A DNA stretch of 40,071 nucleotides from Pseudomonadota bacterium. GTDB taxonomy: Bacteria; Pseudomonadota; Alphaproteobacteria; Rhizobiales; Xanthobacteraceae. Shown piece after piece: positions 8,804 through 15,918 of the stretch. The stretch covers positions 1-40,071 of the forward strand of contig JAEWHT010000407.1 of the NCBI GenBank assembly GCA_023387695.1, written 5' to 3'. Numbering within the stretch: the first letter of the stretch is position 1; the number at the start of each line of letters is the position of its first letter. A program made the translations under genes and the position numbers. The notes under the pieces are model-generated. The model had not been told where the DNA came from. It did no database searches and saw nothing but the letters and a program-made list of their open reading frames with translations.

Positions 8804-8818
8804 GTAGAACCACTCTAA
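8804..8818. promoter_or_regulatory. Candidate Irr box (ICE) upstream of katG
   Basis: GTAGAACCACTCTAA matches 10 of the 12 fixed positions of the Irr-box pattern TTAGAA-N3-TTCTAA known in Rhizobiales. Its 13-base core TAGAACCACTCTA is identical to the one in front of irr at 15160-15172. It lies 42-56 bp upstream of the katG ATG and overlaps a weak minus-strand promoter candidate (TTCCCC at 8840-8835, 17-nt spacer, TAGAGT at 8817-8812), so Irr binding could block katG transcription. The function is inferred. Confidence 0.5.
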
Positions 8819-8853
8819 GCGTCGCCTTCGATCAGGGGAAGTTGACTTTAATG

Positions 8854-8864
8854 ATCGCTGCGAT
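8854..8864. promoter_or_regulatory. Candidate LysR-type operator in the katG-oxyR gap
   Basis: ATCGC-T-GCGAT is a perfect interrupted palindrome centred 17 bp upstream of the oxyR ATG and about 97 bp upstream of the katG ATG. A LysR-type regulator commonly binds such a site in the gap between itself and its divergent target. The classical enterobacterial OxyR pattern of four ATAG/CTAT half-sites is not clearly present; only one ATAG follows (8863-8866). Confidence 0.35.
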
Positions 8865-8875
8865 AGGTTTTTCTG

Positions 8876-9802
8876 ATGATCAATTTGACGCTGCGCCAGC
8901 TGCGATATTTCGACGCGTTGGCGCGCCATGGTCATTTCGGCCGCGCCGCGGAGTCCTGTTCCATCTCGCAGCCGGCGCTGTCGATGCAGATCAAGGAACT
9001 GGAAGAGGCGCTTGGCGGATTGCTGCTCGAGCGCAGCGCGCGCCAGGTCGCATTGACCCGGTTCGGCGAGGAACTCGCGCAGCGCGTCCGCGACATCCTG
9101 CGTTCGGTCGATGAACTGGGCGATTTCGCCCGCGCCTCGCAGGATCGCTTCGCTGGCCGCTTGCGCATCGGCATGATCCCGACCATCGCACCCTATCTGC
9201 TGCCCAAGATCACCAAGAACCTCACGCGCATGCATCCGGAGCTCGACATTCGCGTGCGCGAGACGATGACGCCGCGGCTGATCCAGGAACTGGTCGAGGG
9301 CCGACTCGACACCGCCATCGTTGCGCTGCCGGTGTCCGAGCCCTCGCTCACCGAAGTCGCCCTGTTCGAGGAGAAATTCCTGCTGGTGCGGCCGGGCACG
9401 GATGAAGGTACACCAGTGCCGTCGCGCGAGATGATGCGCGAGATGCGGCTGTTGCTGCTCGAAGAAGGCCATTGCTTCCGCGACCAGGCACTGTCGTTCT
9501 GCAACATGCAGTCGGCGCCGCCGCGCGAGATGCTGGATGCGAATTCACTTTCGACGCTGGTCCAGATGGTCAGCGCCGGCATCGGCGTCACGCTGATTCC
9601 GGAAATGGCGGTATCGGTGGAAACCCGATCGGCCTCGGTCTCGCTGTCGCGCTTCCGCGATCCCGAGCCTTCGCGCACCATCGGCATGGTCTGGCGCAAA
9701 ACAAGTCCGCTGGCGCGGCAGCTGCTGCAGATCTCCGAGGTGGTGTGCCTGTCGGCCGGCAAGGCGCGTGCGCGACAGCCGGCACGCAGCCAGAGGGCTT
9801 GA
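8876..9802 (+). CDS. oxyR: Hydrogen peroxide-sensing LysR-type regulator OxyR
   Basis: The 308-aa protein has an N-terminal winged helix-turn-helix of the LysR family (LRQLRYFDALARHGHFGRAA, residues 6-25; SQPALSMQIKELEE, 31-44) and a periplasmic-binding-like sensor domain from about residue 93. The redox switch of OxyR is preserved: LLLLEEGHCFRDQALSFC carries Cys200 and Cys209, separated by eight residues, matching the Cys199/Cys208 pair of E. coli OxyR. It is divergent from katG, its expected target. TAGG at 8864-8867 serves as a weak ribosome-binding site 8 nt before the ATG. The C-terminal tail (KARARQPARSQRA) is short and basic. Confidence 0.95.
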   Translation: MINLTLRQLRYFDALARHGHFGRAAESCSISQPALSMQIKELEEALGGLLLERSARQVALTRFGEELAQRVRDILRSVDELGDFARASQDRFAGRLRIGMIPTIAPYLLPKITKNLTRMHPELDIRVRETMTPRLIQELVEGRLDTAIVALPVSEPSLTEVALFEEKFLLVRPGTDEGTPVPSREMMREMRLLLLEEGHCFRDQALSFCNMQSAPPREMLDANSLSTLVQMVSAGIGVTLIPEMAVSVETRSASVSLSRFRDPEPSRTIGMVWRKTSPLARQLLQISEVVCLSAGKARARQPARSQRA

Positions 9803-9803
9803 G

Positions 9804-10268
9804 ATGCCGATGTCCGATCTGATCATCCGCCCCGCACGCACCGAAGAATACGACGAGATCGGCCGCGTCTGGATGGAGAGCTGGGTCTCGACCGGGCTCG
9901 AGGAGAGAAGCGAATTCCTGCTGGCCAATTTGCGTGCGCGCATCCGGCGCGAGATGGAGGACGGCTGGAGCCTGTTCGTCGCCGACGACAACGGCACCAT
10001 CGCCGCGATGCTCGCGCTGCATCTGCCAAAACTCTATCTCGATATGCTGTTCGTCGGGCCCGCCTATCAGGGACAATCGCTCGGGCGGAAGCTGCTCGCT
10101 TTCAGCCGCGCGCAGATGCCCGACGAGATGTACCTGCGCTGCGTCCGCGAAAACGAAAAGGCCTGGCGCTGGTATGAGCGCGAAGGGTTCGTATTCGAGG
10201 GGGAAGAGCTATCCCCGGTCACAGGCTTCGTCATGAAGTGCTATCGGTGGCAGCGGCCCGCCGGATAG
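9804..10268 (+). CDS. GNAT-family N-acetyltransferase
   Basis: The product (154 aa) shows the GNAT fold: an N-terminal IIRPARTEEYDEIGRVWMESW, a central strand ending LYLDMLFVGPAYQGQ, the acetyl-CoA pyrophosphate-binding motif QGQSLGRKLL, and the C-terminal ENEKAWRWYEREGFVFEGE typical of RimI-like members. The substrate cannot be told from sequence. The ATG at 9804 lies one base after the oxyR stop, with GAGGG at 9793-9797 at good spacing; an ATG two codons later is possible. The tight link to oxyR suggests co-transcription and perhaps a stress role, but that is inference. Confidence 0.88.
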   Translation: MPMSDLIIRPARTEEYDEIGRVWMESWVSTGLEERSEFLLANLRARIRREMEDGWSLFVADDNGTIAAMLALHLPKLYLDMLFVGPAYQGQSLGRKLLAFSRAQMPDEMYLRCVRENEKAWRWYEREGFVFEGEELSPVTGFVMKCYRWQRPAG

Positions 10269-10359
10269 ACAACGACCTCCGGATGCAGCTTGCGGTTGTC
10301 ACGATCCCACCCTAGTGTGATGCGTCTGACATCTACCCGCCTCTGATCTCCCGGAATCC

Positions 10360-11196
10360 ATGTTTCGAATTGCTGCCTCCGTGCTCGCCCTGCTGTCCGC
10401 TCTCGCTCCGGTAGCAGCTCAGACCCCGCCTGCAACACCCGCGCCCGCCGCTCAGTCCGCACCATCGGCAAAGCCGGCCGCCAAGAAGACAACGGCGAAG
10501 CCGAAAGCGCCAGGCAAACCTGCGGAGCCAGCGACAGCCGGCCCTTGCAGTGTCGGCGTGATTGCGGGGACTGGGGACATCTTCGTCGTCCAGAAGATCG
10601 GTCTGACCGTGTTCGGCAACGAATATGCAGAAATCCCCGTATCCTGGGGCCTTGACGATCTCGTTTTTGCGCAGGCGCGGGCCGCAGCAGGCAACACGCC
10701 GCTACGACGGATCACTTACGCCAAGGGTGCGTTCGATTCCTACTATCACCCAAAATCTGGGCTGTTCCGCAACCAACGCGAAGAGCTGTCGAACCTGATC
10801 CGGCAGGTCGCGGGCAATGCGGGTTGCGAGCGCTATCTCGTCGTCATGCGTGGCGATGGACAGCTTGACGGGACCAATCAATCGCTCAGCGGCGTCGGCA
10901 TGTTCAGCCGTAGTGTCGGTCTCATCTCCTACGCATATGTCTTTGCCTATGTCAGCGTGACATGGGTCGACGGCCGCACCTTCGAAATCATGAAAGGCCC
11001 CGCCGTGACGTTCGAAGGTGTCATGAAGCATATGGCGGACAACTTCACGTCGAACGAACATTTGCACGAGGTGGATAAGTCTGTAATCCCGGAGGCGGCG
11101 GCAGATGCTGCCAACAACACCACCTTACGCGACGCCACGCGCGACTTTCTGACAAAGCGGCTAGACAAGATCTTGCCGCCGTATTTCGCGCGATGA
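10360..11196 (+). CDS. Secreted protein of unknown function, copy 1 of a tandem pair
   Basis: I do not recognise the family. The 278-aa product begins with a clear Sec signal (MFRIAASVLALLSALAPVAA), then a Pro/Ala/Lys-rich linker (about residues 22-58). The folded part begins at CSVGVIAGTGDIFVVQ and contains GLTVFGNEYAEIPVSWGLDDLVFAQARAA (in short pieces shared with the next gene), an LFRNQREEL segment, a CERYLVVM strand and a C-terminal RDATRDFLTKRLDKILP. The next gene has the same order of motifs, so the two are tandem duplicates. No catalytic motif or transmembrane helix is evident in the mature part; a periplasmic location is inferred. The ribosome-binding site is weak (CCGGA). Confidence 0.75.
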   Translation: MFRIAASVLALLSALAPVAAQTPPATPAPAAQSAPSAKPAAKKTTAKPKAPGKPAEPATAGPCSVGVIAGTGDIFVVQKIGLTVFGNEYAEIPVSWGLDDLVFAQARAAAGNTPLRRITYAKGAFDSYYHPKSGLFRNQREELSNLIRQVAGNAGCERYLVVMRGDGQLDGTNQSLSGVGMFSRSVGLISYAYVFAYVSVTWVDGRTFEIMKGPAVTFEGVMKHMADNFTSNEHLHEVDKSVIPEAAADAANNTTLRDATRDFLTKRLDKILPPYFAR

Positions 11197-11205
11197 CGTC
11201 CGGCG

Positions 11206-12087
11206 ATGATCAAAGCAAGCCGAACTCGTAAGGAGACGCCGCGCACGGCGATACGCATCTTCGCCATCATTGCCGCAGCTCACTTGCTCCCGACCATGGA
11301 AGCCAGAGCGCAGCCCGCGACCAAGACGGGCACGACCAGGCCCGTTGTTACGGTCGCCACCCAGACCCGAAGCAGCCCGTGCGACTTCGGCGTCGTCGTT
11401 ACCATCGGCGATGAGTTCACCGTGCAGACGACCGGCCTGACCATATTTCAGGACAAAAAGACGGTGGTCCCGATCCCAGGCTGGGGCCTCAACGATCTGA
11501 TCTTCGCGCGGACTCGCGCCGCGATCCCTGCCGGCGTATCCGTTGTGAGAATCCCGTACAACCCGGCGAAATTTCCTCCTCGCGATGAGTCCAAGGACAC
11601 ATTGAAAGACAGGTTGTTCCGCGATCGCAACGCGGAGCTAGCCGGATACATGCGCGAGGTGGTGAAAGGAACGAATTGCCGGCACTACATCCAGATCCTC
11701 AATTCAATCAGTCCTATCGGCTCATCCAGCCGAACGGTCCGCGCGTTCGGCATCCTCAACCAGGACGTGGTGCTCGGGCGCCGTATCTTTCTTCACGCTT
11801 TGGCGTTCATCCGCATCTTTGACGGGCGCGATTTCTCTGTTGTCAGACAAAGCTCCGCGCTGATCAACCTGGATCATTCTCTGGCGGTGCAAAGGCTTTT
11901 GGGCAAACTCATCGGCGGTCCTTATCGCGAGTTGCCTGCCGAATCGTTTCCAGCGCGCCCTGAAGATGCCGCCGACAATCCCGCATTCCGCGATGGCGTG
12001 CGCGCCATGCTGACGGAAAGCCTCGACAAGACGCTTCCGCTCATGCTCGGGTATCAACGAGCGACGCGCAACAGCGACGCGCGCTGA
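11206..12087 (+). CDS. Secreted protein of unknown function, copy 2 of a tandem pair
   Basis: This is a paralogue of the preceding gene, starting 9 nt after its stop, so the two probably form an operon. The 293-aa product has a basic N-terminus and hydrophobic stretch (IRIFAIIAAAHLLPTMEARA), consistent with a signal peptide. Shared motifs include CDFGVVVTIGDEFTVQ, GLTIFQ, PGWGLNDLIFARTRAA, LFRDRNAEL, NCRHYIQIL, FDGRDFSVV and, near the end, DNPAFRDGVRAMLTESLDKTLP. By eye roughly a third of positions agree with copy 1. No function can be assigned. The pair lies between the oxyR unit and fabI without obvious functional links. Confidence 0.72.
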   Translation: MIKASRTRKETPRTAIRIFAIIAAAHLLPTMEARAQPATKTGTTRPVVTVATQTRSSPCDFGVVVTIGDEFTVQTTGLTIFQDKKTVVPIPGWGLNDLIFARTRAAIPAGVSVVRIPYNPAKFPPRDESKDTLKDRLFRDRNAELAGYMREVVKGTNCRHYIQILNSISPIGSSSRTVRAFGILNQDVVLGRRIFLHALAFIRIFDGRDFSVVRQSSALINLDHSLAVQRLLGKLIGGPYRELPAESFPARPEDAADNPAFRDGVRAMLTESLDKTLPLMLGYQRATRNSDAR

Positions 12088-12136
12088 TAAACACGGCGTT
12101 CGCAGCAGAAGTTCGTAGCGCAATTATCGAGAGATC

Positions 12137-12167
12137 GTGGGCACGTCGCTTGCGCTCCTTTGCCCAC
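12137..12167. repeat. Imperfect palindromic repeat between copy 2 and fabI
   Basis: GTGGGCA (12137-12143) and TGCCCAC (12161-12167) form a perfect 7-bp inverted repeat around a 17-nt loop. It sits between two convergent genes and resembles the GTGGGCA...TGCCCAC palindromes frequent in Bradyrhizobium intergenic DNA. It could act as a weak bidirectional terminator, but no T-run follows. Confidence 0.45.
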
Positions 12168-12178
12168 CCTACGGAGTT

Positions 12179-12979
12179 CTACTCCGGGTCCTTCAAATCA
12201 TCCGGCCTCGGCATCAGGACGATGTTGTAGCCGGAATCGACGTAGTGGATCTCGCCGGTCACGCCGCCGGAGAGGTCTGAGAGCAGATACAGCGCCGAGC
12301 CGCCGAGCTCGTCGAGCGTGACGCCGCGACGAAGCGGCGAGTGCTTTTGCATGAAGGCGAACATCGCGCGCGCCTCGCCGATGCCGGAGCCGGCGAGCGT
12401 ACGGATGGGTCCGGCAGAGATCGCGTTGACGCGGATACCGCGCGGCCCGAAATCGGAGGCGAGATAGCGCACCGAGGCTTCGAGCGCGGCCTTGGCCACG
12501 CCCATCACGTTGTAGTTCGGCATCGAGCGTTCCGAGGCGCCGAAGGTCAGCGTGATCATGCTGCCGCCCTTCGTCATCAGCTCGGCGGCGCGCTTTGCGA
12601 CCTCCGTGAACGAGAAGCAGGAGATCACCATGGTGCGCGAAAAGTTCTCGCGGCTTGTGTCGGCGTAGCGGCCCTTCAGCTCGTTCTTGTCGGCAAAGCC
12701 GATCGCGTGAATGACGAAGTCGAGCTTACCCCATTTTTCACGCAACACGTCAAACGTGGCATCTACGCTGGCAATGTCCTCGACGTCACAGGGAAGAACG
12801 AGTTCGACACCGAGCGATTCCGCCAGCGGCTTGACGCGCTTGCCGAGCGCTTCGCCCTGGAAGGTGAAAGCAAGCTCGGCGCCATGAGCATGCAGCGTCT
12901 TCGCCATGCCCCAGGCGATCGAATGATCATTGGCGATGCCCATGATCAGACCGCGCTTGCCTTTCATCAGACCTTCCAT
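12179..12979 (-). CDS. fabI: Enoyl-[acyl-carrier-protein] reductase (NADH) FabI
   Basis: FabI reduces the enoyl-ACP double bond in the last step of each fatty acid elongation cycle and is the triclosan-target family. The 266-aa protein has the nucleotide-binding start GKRGLIMGIANDHSIAWG and the SDR-type catalytic pair in PNYNVMGVAKAALEAS: Tyr156 and Lys163, the same numbers as in E. coli. The conserved ISAGPIRTLAGSGI follows. Residue 146, a Tyr in E. coli FabI, is Phe here (TLTFGASER). It is downstream of fabA and fabB on the same strand but separated from fabB by a 141-nt gap holding a palindromic repeat, so it may also have its own promoter. A second in-frame ATG at 12967 is possible. Confidence 0.95.
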   Translation of the reverse strand: MEGLMKGKRGLIMGIANDHSIAWGMAKTLHAHGAELAFTFQGEALGKRVKPLAESLGVELVLPCDVEDIASVDATFDVLREKWGKLDFVIHAIGFADKNELKGRYADTSRENFSRTMVISCFSFTEVAKRAAELMTKGGSMITLTFGASERSMPNYNVMGVAKAALEASVRYLASDFGPRGIRVNAISAGPIRTLAGSGIGEARAMFAFMQKHSPLRRGVTLDELGGSALYLLSDLSGGVTGEIHYVDSGYNIVLMPRPDDLKDPE

Positions 12980-13003
12980 TGCCTAACGGCTCCCATGATT
13001 TCT

Positions 13004-13109
13004 GTGTCATCGCCCGGCTCGACCGGGCGATCCAGTATTCCAGAGACAGCGGAGATTGAATCGAGAGGCCGCGGCGTACTGGATGCCCCGGTCAAGCCGG
13101 GGCATGACA
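13004..13109. repeat. Paired palindromic repeat element between fabI and fabB
   Basis: Two hairpin units face each other. The left unit (13004-13037) holds ATCGCCCGG-CTCGA-CCGGGCGAT and ends in CCAGTA; the right unit (13077-13109) begins TACTGGATG and holds GCCCCGG-TCAA-GCCGGGGC followed by ATGAC. The outer ends (GTCAT...ATGAC) and inner ends (CCAGTA...TACTGG) are mutual inverted repeats, so the whole ~106-nt element can fold as one long stem or as two small hairpins. This is a repeat architecture common in Bradyrhizobium. It fills the gap between two genes of one transcription unit. Confidence 0.8.
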
Positions 13110-13120
13110 GCGAGCTGGGC

Positions 13121-14344
13121 TCACACGTCCATCCGGCTGAACACCAACGTGGCGTTGGTGCCGCCGAAGCCGAAGGAGTTCGACAACACGGTGCCGATTT
13201 TGACGTTGTCGATGCGCTTGCGCACGATCGGCATGTCGGCGAACGCGGGATCGAGCTCCTGGATGTGTGCGCTCTCGCAAATGAAACCATTGTTCATCAT
13301 CAGCAGCGAGTAGATCGCTTCCTGCACACCGGTCGCGCCCAGCGAGTGGCCGGTCAGCGCCTTGGTGGCGGAGATCGGCGGGCACTTTTCGCCGGCGCCG
13401 AACACGCGGCGCAGCGCGTCGATTTCCGGCGGGTCGCCGGCCGGCGTCGAGGTGGCGTGCGGATTGATGTAGTCGACCTTGGTTTTCACCGTCGACATCG
13501 CCATGCGCATGCAGCGCTCGGCGCCTTCACCCGACGGCGCAACCATGTCGTAGCCGTCCGAGGTCGCGCCGTAGCCGACGATTTCGCCGTAGATGCGGGC
13601 GCCGCGCGCCTTCGCATGCTCGAGCTCTTCGAGGACGAGCACTCCCGCGCCGCCGGCGATAACAAAACCGTCGCGATTGACGTCATAGGGGCGCGAGGCG
13701 GTGGAGGGCGTGTCGTTGTACTTCGAGGACATCGCGCCCATGGCGTCGAACAGCACGGAGAGCGACCAGTCGAGCTCCTCGCAGCCGCCGGCGAAGACGA
13801 CGTCCTGCTTGCCGATCTGGATCGTCTCATAGGCATTGCCGACGCAATGGTTCGAGGTCGCGCAGGCCGAGGAGATCGAATAGTTCACGCCCTTGATCTT
13901 GAACCAGGTCGCAAGCGTCGCTGACGCCGTTGACGACATCGCCTTCGGCACGGCGAACGGACCAACGCGCTTCGGTCCCTTGGTGCGGGTGATGTCGGCG
14001 GATTCGACGATGGTGCGCGCCGACGGACCGCCGGAGCCCATGATGATGCCGGTGCGGATGTTGGAGACTTCCTCCGGGCTCAGACCGGAGTCCTGGATCG
14101 CCTGCTCCATCGCGATGTGATTCCACGCCGCGCCCTGACCGAGGAAGCGCATCGCGCGGCGGTCGACCACGGTCGAGGGATCGAGCGTCGGTGCGCCTTG
14201 CACCTGCGAACGGAAACCGAGCTCGGCATATTTTTCAGCCCGCGAAATGCCCGACTTCGCCTCGTGAAGGCTCGCAAGCACTTCCTGGGTGTTGTTTCCG
14301 ATCGACGAGACGATGCCCATCCCGGTGACCACAACCCGCCTCAT
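13121..14344 (-). CDS. fabB: 3-oxoacyl-[acyl-carrier-protein] synthase I (FabB)
   Basis: FabB condenses malonyl-ACP with acyl-ACP and is needed to elongate unsaturated fatty acids. The 407-aa protein begins MRRVVVTGMGIVSSIG, as KAS I/II enzymes do. The Cys-His-His triad is visible: Cys161 in SISSACATSNH, a His in NPHATSTPAGD and another in KALTGHSLGATG. The C-terminus has the Gly-rich NSFGFGGTNATLVF. Assignment as type I rather than FabF rests on sequence feel and on its position 40 nt downstream of fabA, the classical fabA-fabB pair for anaerobic unsaturated fatty acid synthesis. Confidence 0.95.
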   Translation of the reverse strand: MRRVVVTGMGIVSSIGNNTQEVLASLHEAKSGISRAEKYAELGFRSQVQGAPTLDPSTVVDRRAMRFLGQGAAWNHIAMEQAIQDSGLSPEEVSNIRTGIIMGSGGPSARTIVESADITRTKGPKRVGPFAVPKAMSSTASATLATWFKIKGVNYSISSACATSNHCVGNAYETIQIGKQDVVFAGGCEELDWSLSVLFDAMGAMSSKYNDTPSTASRPYDVNRDGFVIAGGAGVLVLEELEHAKARGARIYGEIVGYGATSDGYDMVAPSGEGAERCMRMAMSTVKTKVDYINPHATSTPAGDPPEIDALRRVFGAGEKCPPISATKALTGHSLGATGVQEAIYSLLMMNNGFICESAHIQELDPAFADMPIVRKRIDNVKIGTVLSNSFGFGGTNATLVFSRMDV

Positions 14345-14384
14345 GACAGCCTCGCCTCTATCGTTGTTGTCTTGGTGATGCGCG

Positions 14385-14906
14385 TCAGCCCAGGTTCACG
14401 CCCTGCTTGAACAGGCCGACCTTCAGATCCTTGGCGCGATAAATAATCTGGTCGTCGACCGAAAGCCATCCGTCGGCAATGCCGAGTACGAGCTTTGAGC
14501 GCATCACGCGCTTGATATCGACGTTGTACACAACCTTGCGGGCCTCGGGCAGCACCTGTCCGCTGAACTTTAATTCGTTGAGGCCGAGTGCACGGCCGCG
14601 ACCTTCGCCGCCGGTCCAGCCCAGATAAAAGCCGACCATTTGCCACAGCGCATCGAGGCCGAGGCAGCCGGGCATCACCGGGTCGTTCTTGAAGTGGCAG
14701 CCGAAGAACCAGAGGTCGGGTTTCACGTCGAGCTCGGCGCGCACCACGCCCTTGCCGAACTCACCGCCGTCGTCGTTGATTTCCGTGATGCGGTCGAACA
14801 TGAGCATCGGCGGCAACGGCAATTGTGCATTACCCGGGCCGAACATCTCACCGCGAGCGCATGCCAGCAGATCTTCGTATTCGTAACCATTGCGCCTGTT
14901 CAGCAT
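14385..14906 (-). CDS. fabA: 3-hydroxydecanoyl-[acyl-carrier-protein] dehydratase/isomerase FabA
   Basis: FabA dehydrates 3-hydroxydecanoyl-ACP and isomerises trans-2 to cis-3 decenoyl-ACP, starting unsaturated fatty acid synthesis. Starting at 14906 (MLNRRNGYEYEDLLAC) it has 173 aa, close to the 172 aa of E. coli FabA; a longer frame to 14981 is open, but AGAGG about 8 nt before the chosen ATG and family length favour the shorter form. The active-site His71 lies in FFGCHFKNDPVMPG and Asp85 in GLDALWQMVGFYLGW. It heads fabA-fabB-fabI and is divergent from irr. Confidence 0.96.
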   Translation of the reverse strand: MLNRRNGYEYEDLLACARGEMFGPGNAQLPLPPMLMFDRITEINDDGGEFGKGVVRAELDVKPDLWFFGCHFKNDPVMPGCLGLDALWQMVGFYLGWTGGEGRGRALGLNELKFSGQVLPEARKVVYNVDIKRVMRSKLVLGIADGWLSVDDQIIYRAKDLKVGLFKQGVNLG

Positions 14907-15158
14907 GCGGAAGCCTCTAGTTTGAACCCCGATTGAGCGGCGTTTCTGGCAAGAATGGGCCCCGTCCGGCTCGGAAGGCAATGGCCGTCGTCAGGCGCCA
15001 ACACCGAGAGCCCGATCGACCGCGAGCCTGACCTCAATGCCTGGCTGCGCCAAAATCGGTTAAACGGAACCGGGCGCTCTCTAACACAGGCCATTTCGGG
15101 TGGCAAAGACGTCTCATGAAGGTAAAATGACGGCATCCCGCGCTGGTTCCTCCGCTGA

Positions 15159-15173
15159 TTAGAACCACTCTAG
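15159..15173. promoter_or_regulatory. Candidate Irr box (ICE) between fabA and irr
   Basis: TTAGAACCACTCTAG matches the Irr-box pattern TTAGAA-N3-TTCTAA at 10 of 12 fixed positions and shares a 13-base core with the katG site at 8805-8817. It lies 11 bp upstream of the proposed irr -35 box, a position suited to autoregulation, and about 250 bp upstream of fabA. I see no other gene or strong signal in the fabA-proximal part (14907-15158) of this 345-nt gap. Confidence 0.55.
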
Positions 15174-15174
15174 T

Positions 15175-15223
15175 TGCGAGAAACTTGCATCTGCATCTAT
15201 CTGTCCATATATTGCAGATAGAT
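15175..15223 (+). promoter_or_regulatory. irr promoter with Fur-type hexamers and inverted repeat
   Basis: Three hexamers, TGCGAG (15175-15180), TGCATC (15186-15191) and TGCATC (15192-15197), match what I recall of the direct-repeat Fur site in the B. japonicum irr promoter. A sigma-70-like promoter overlaps them: TTGCAT (15185-15190), a 17-nt spacer, TATATT (15208-15213). A perfect 9-bp inverted repeat ATCTATCTG (15195-15203) / CAGATAGAT (15215-15223) flanks the -10 box. Fur bound here would cover the -35 box. Confidence 0.65.
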
Positions 15224-15251
15224 AGTGTTCACGCGTGCCCGAATTCTGGAA

Positions 15252-15743
15252 ATGAGCGAAAACAACGCCACCCATCACGACGAAGACGCCCATGTGGCGG
15301 CCCTTCTGTCCGGCCGCCAGCCGGCCCTGACGGGCTGCCCCTGGCACGACGTCAATGAAATGCTCCAGTCTGCCGGCCTGCGCCCGACGCGCCAGCGCAT
15401 GGCTCTCGGCTGGCTGCTGTTCGGCAAGGGCGCGCGCCACCTCACGGCTGAAATGCTCTATGAGGAAGCAACGCTGGCCAAGGTGCCGGTCTCGCTCGCG
15501 ACAGTCTACAACACGCTGAACCAGCTGACCGATGCCGGCCTGCTGCGTCAGGTCAGCGTCGACGGCACCAAGACCTATTTCGACACCAACGTCACCACTC
15601 ACCACCACTACTACCTCGAGAACAGCCACGAGCTGGTCGACATCGAGGATCCGCATCTGGCGCTGTCCAAGATGCCGGAGGTGCCGGAAGGTTACGAGAT
15701 CGCGCGCATCGACATGGTCGTGCGCCTGCGCAAGAAGCGCTGA
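15252..15743 (+). CDS. irr: Iron response regulator Irr (Fur family)
   Basis: Irr is the global iron and haem-responsive regulator of Rhizobiales; in Bradyrhizobium it is degraded upon haem binding. The 163-aa protein carries the haem regulatory motif GCPWHD with Cys29-Pro30 and the second haem site HHH at 117-119, both at the positions known for B. japonicum Irr. The DNA-binding part includes AGLRPTRQRMALGWLLF and VPVSLATVYNTLNQLTDAGLL. The ATG at 15252 (MSENNAT) gives the known length; a GTG at 15225 extends the frame but falls just after the inverted repeat of the promoter. It is divergent from fabA. Expected targets include haem and iron-uptake genes, and possibly katG in this window. Confidence 0.97.
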   Translation: MSENNATHHDEDAHVAALLSGRQPALTGCPWHDVNEMLQSAGLRPTRQRMALGWLLFGKGARHLTAEMLYEEATLAKVPVSLATVYNTLNQLTDAGLLRQVSVDGTKTYFDTNVTTHHHYYLENSHELVDIEDPHLALSKMPEVPEGYEIARIDMVVRLRKKR

Positions 15744-15772
15744 GATCGCCTTAAACTGCTAATTCAGTCGTC

Positions 15773-15795
15773 ATGGCCGGGCTCGTCCCGGCCAT
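15773..15795. repeat. Short palindromic repeat after irr
   Basis: A perfect 9-bp stem ATGGCCGGG / CCCGGCCAT with a 5-nt loop, the same family as the repeat at 2028-2052. It begins 30 nt after the irr stop and could double as a transcription barrier between the convergent irr and SH3 genes, although no T-run follows. Confidence 0.7.
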
Positions 15796-15808
15796 TGCTA
15801 TTTGGAGC

Positions 15809-15909
15809 GTCATTCCGGGATGGTCCGAAGGACCAGACCTCAGGTGCGCAATTGCGCACCGGGGAATCTCGAGATCCCGGATTCGATGCTCCGCATCGCT
15901 CCGGGATGA
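15809..15909. repeat. Complex palindromic repeat downstream of irr
   Basis: The element is bounded by GTCATTCCGGG at the left and TCCGGGATGAC at the right, near-complementary ends. Inside are nested palindromes: GGTCC-GAA-GGACC, the fully symmetric GGTGCGCAATTGCGCACC, and GATGC-TCC-GCATC. It fills the gap between the irr-side repeat and the SH3 gene. The architecture matches dispersed intergenic repeats of Bradyrhizobium; no coding capacity is seen. Confidence 0.7.
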
Positions 15910-15918
15910 CCCTTCGGG

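Noticed and set aside
6549..8807. 752-codon open frame on the plus strand opposite katG
   Set aside because: Its composition (Arg/Glu/Leu/Val-rich, no recognisable motif) is that of an antisense shadow of a high-GC gene; katG on the other strand has complete family motifs and a ribosome-binding site.
12341..13924. 527-codon plus-strand frame across fabI, the repeat and fabB
   Set aside because: It crosses two conserved genes and an intergenic repeat, so it cannot be a conserved protein.
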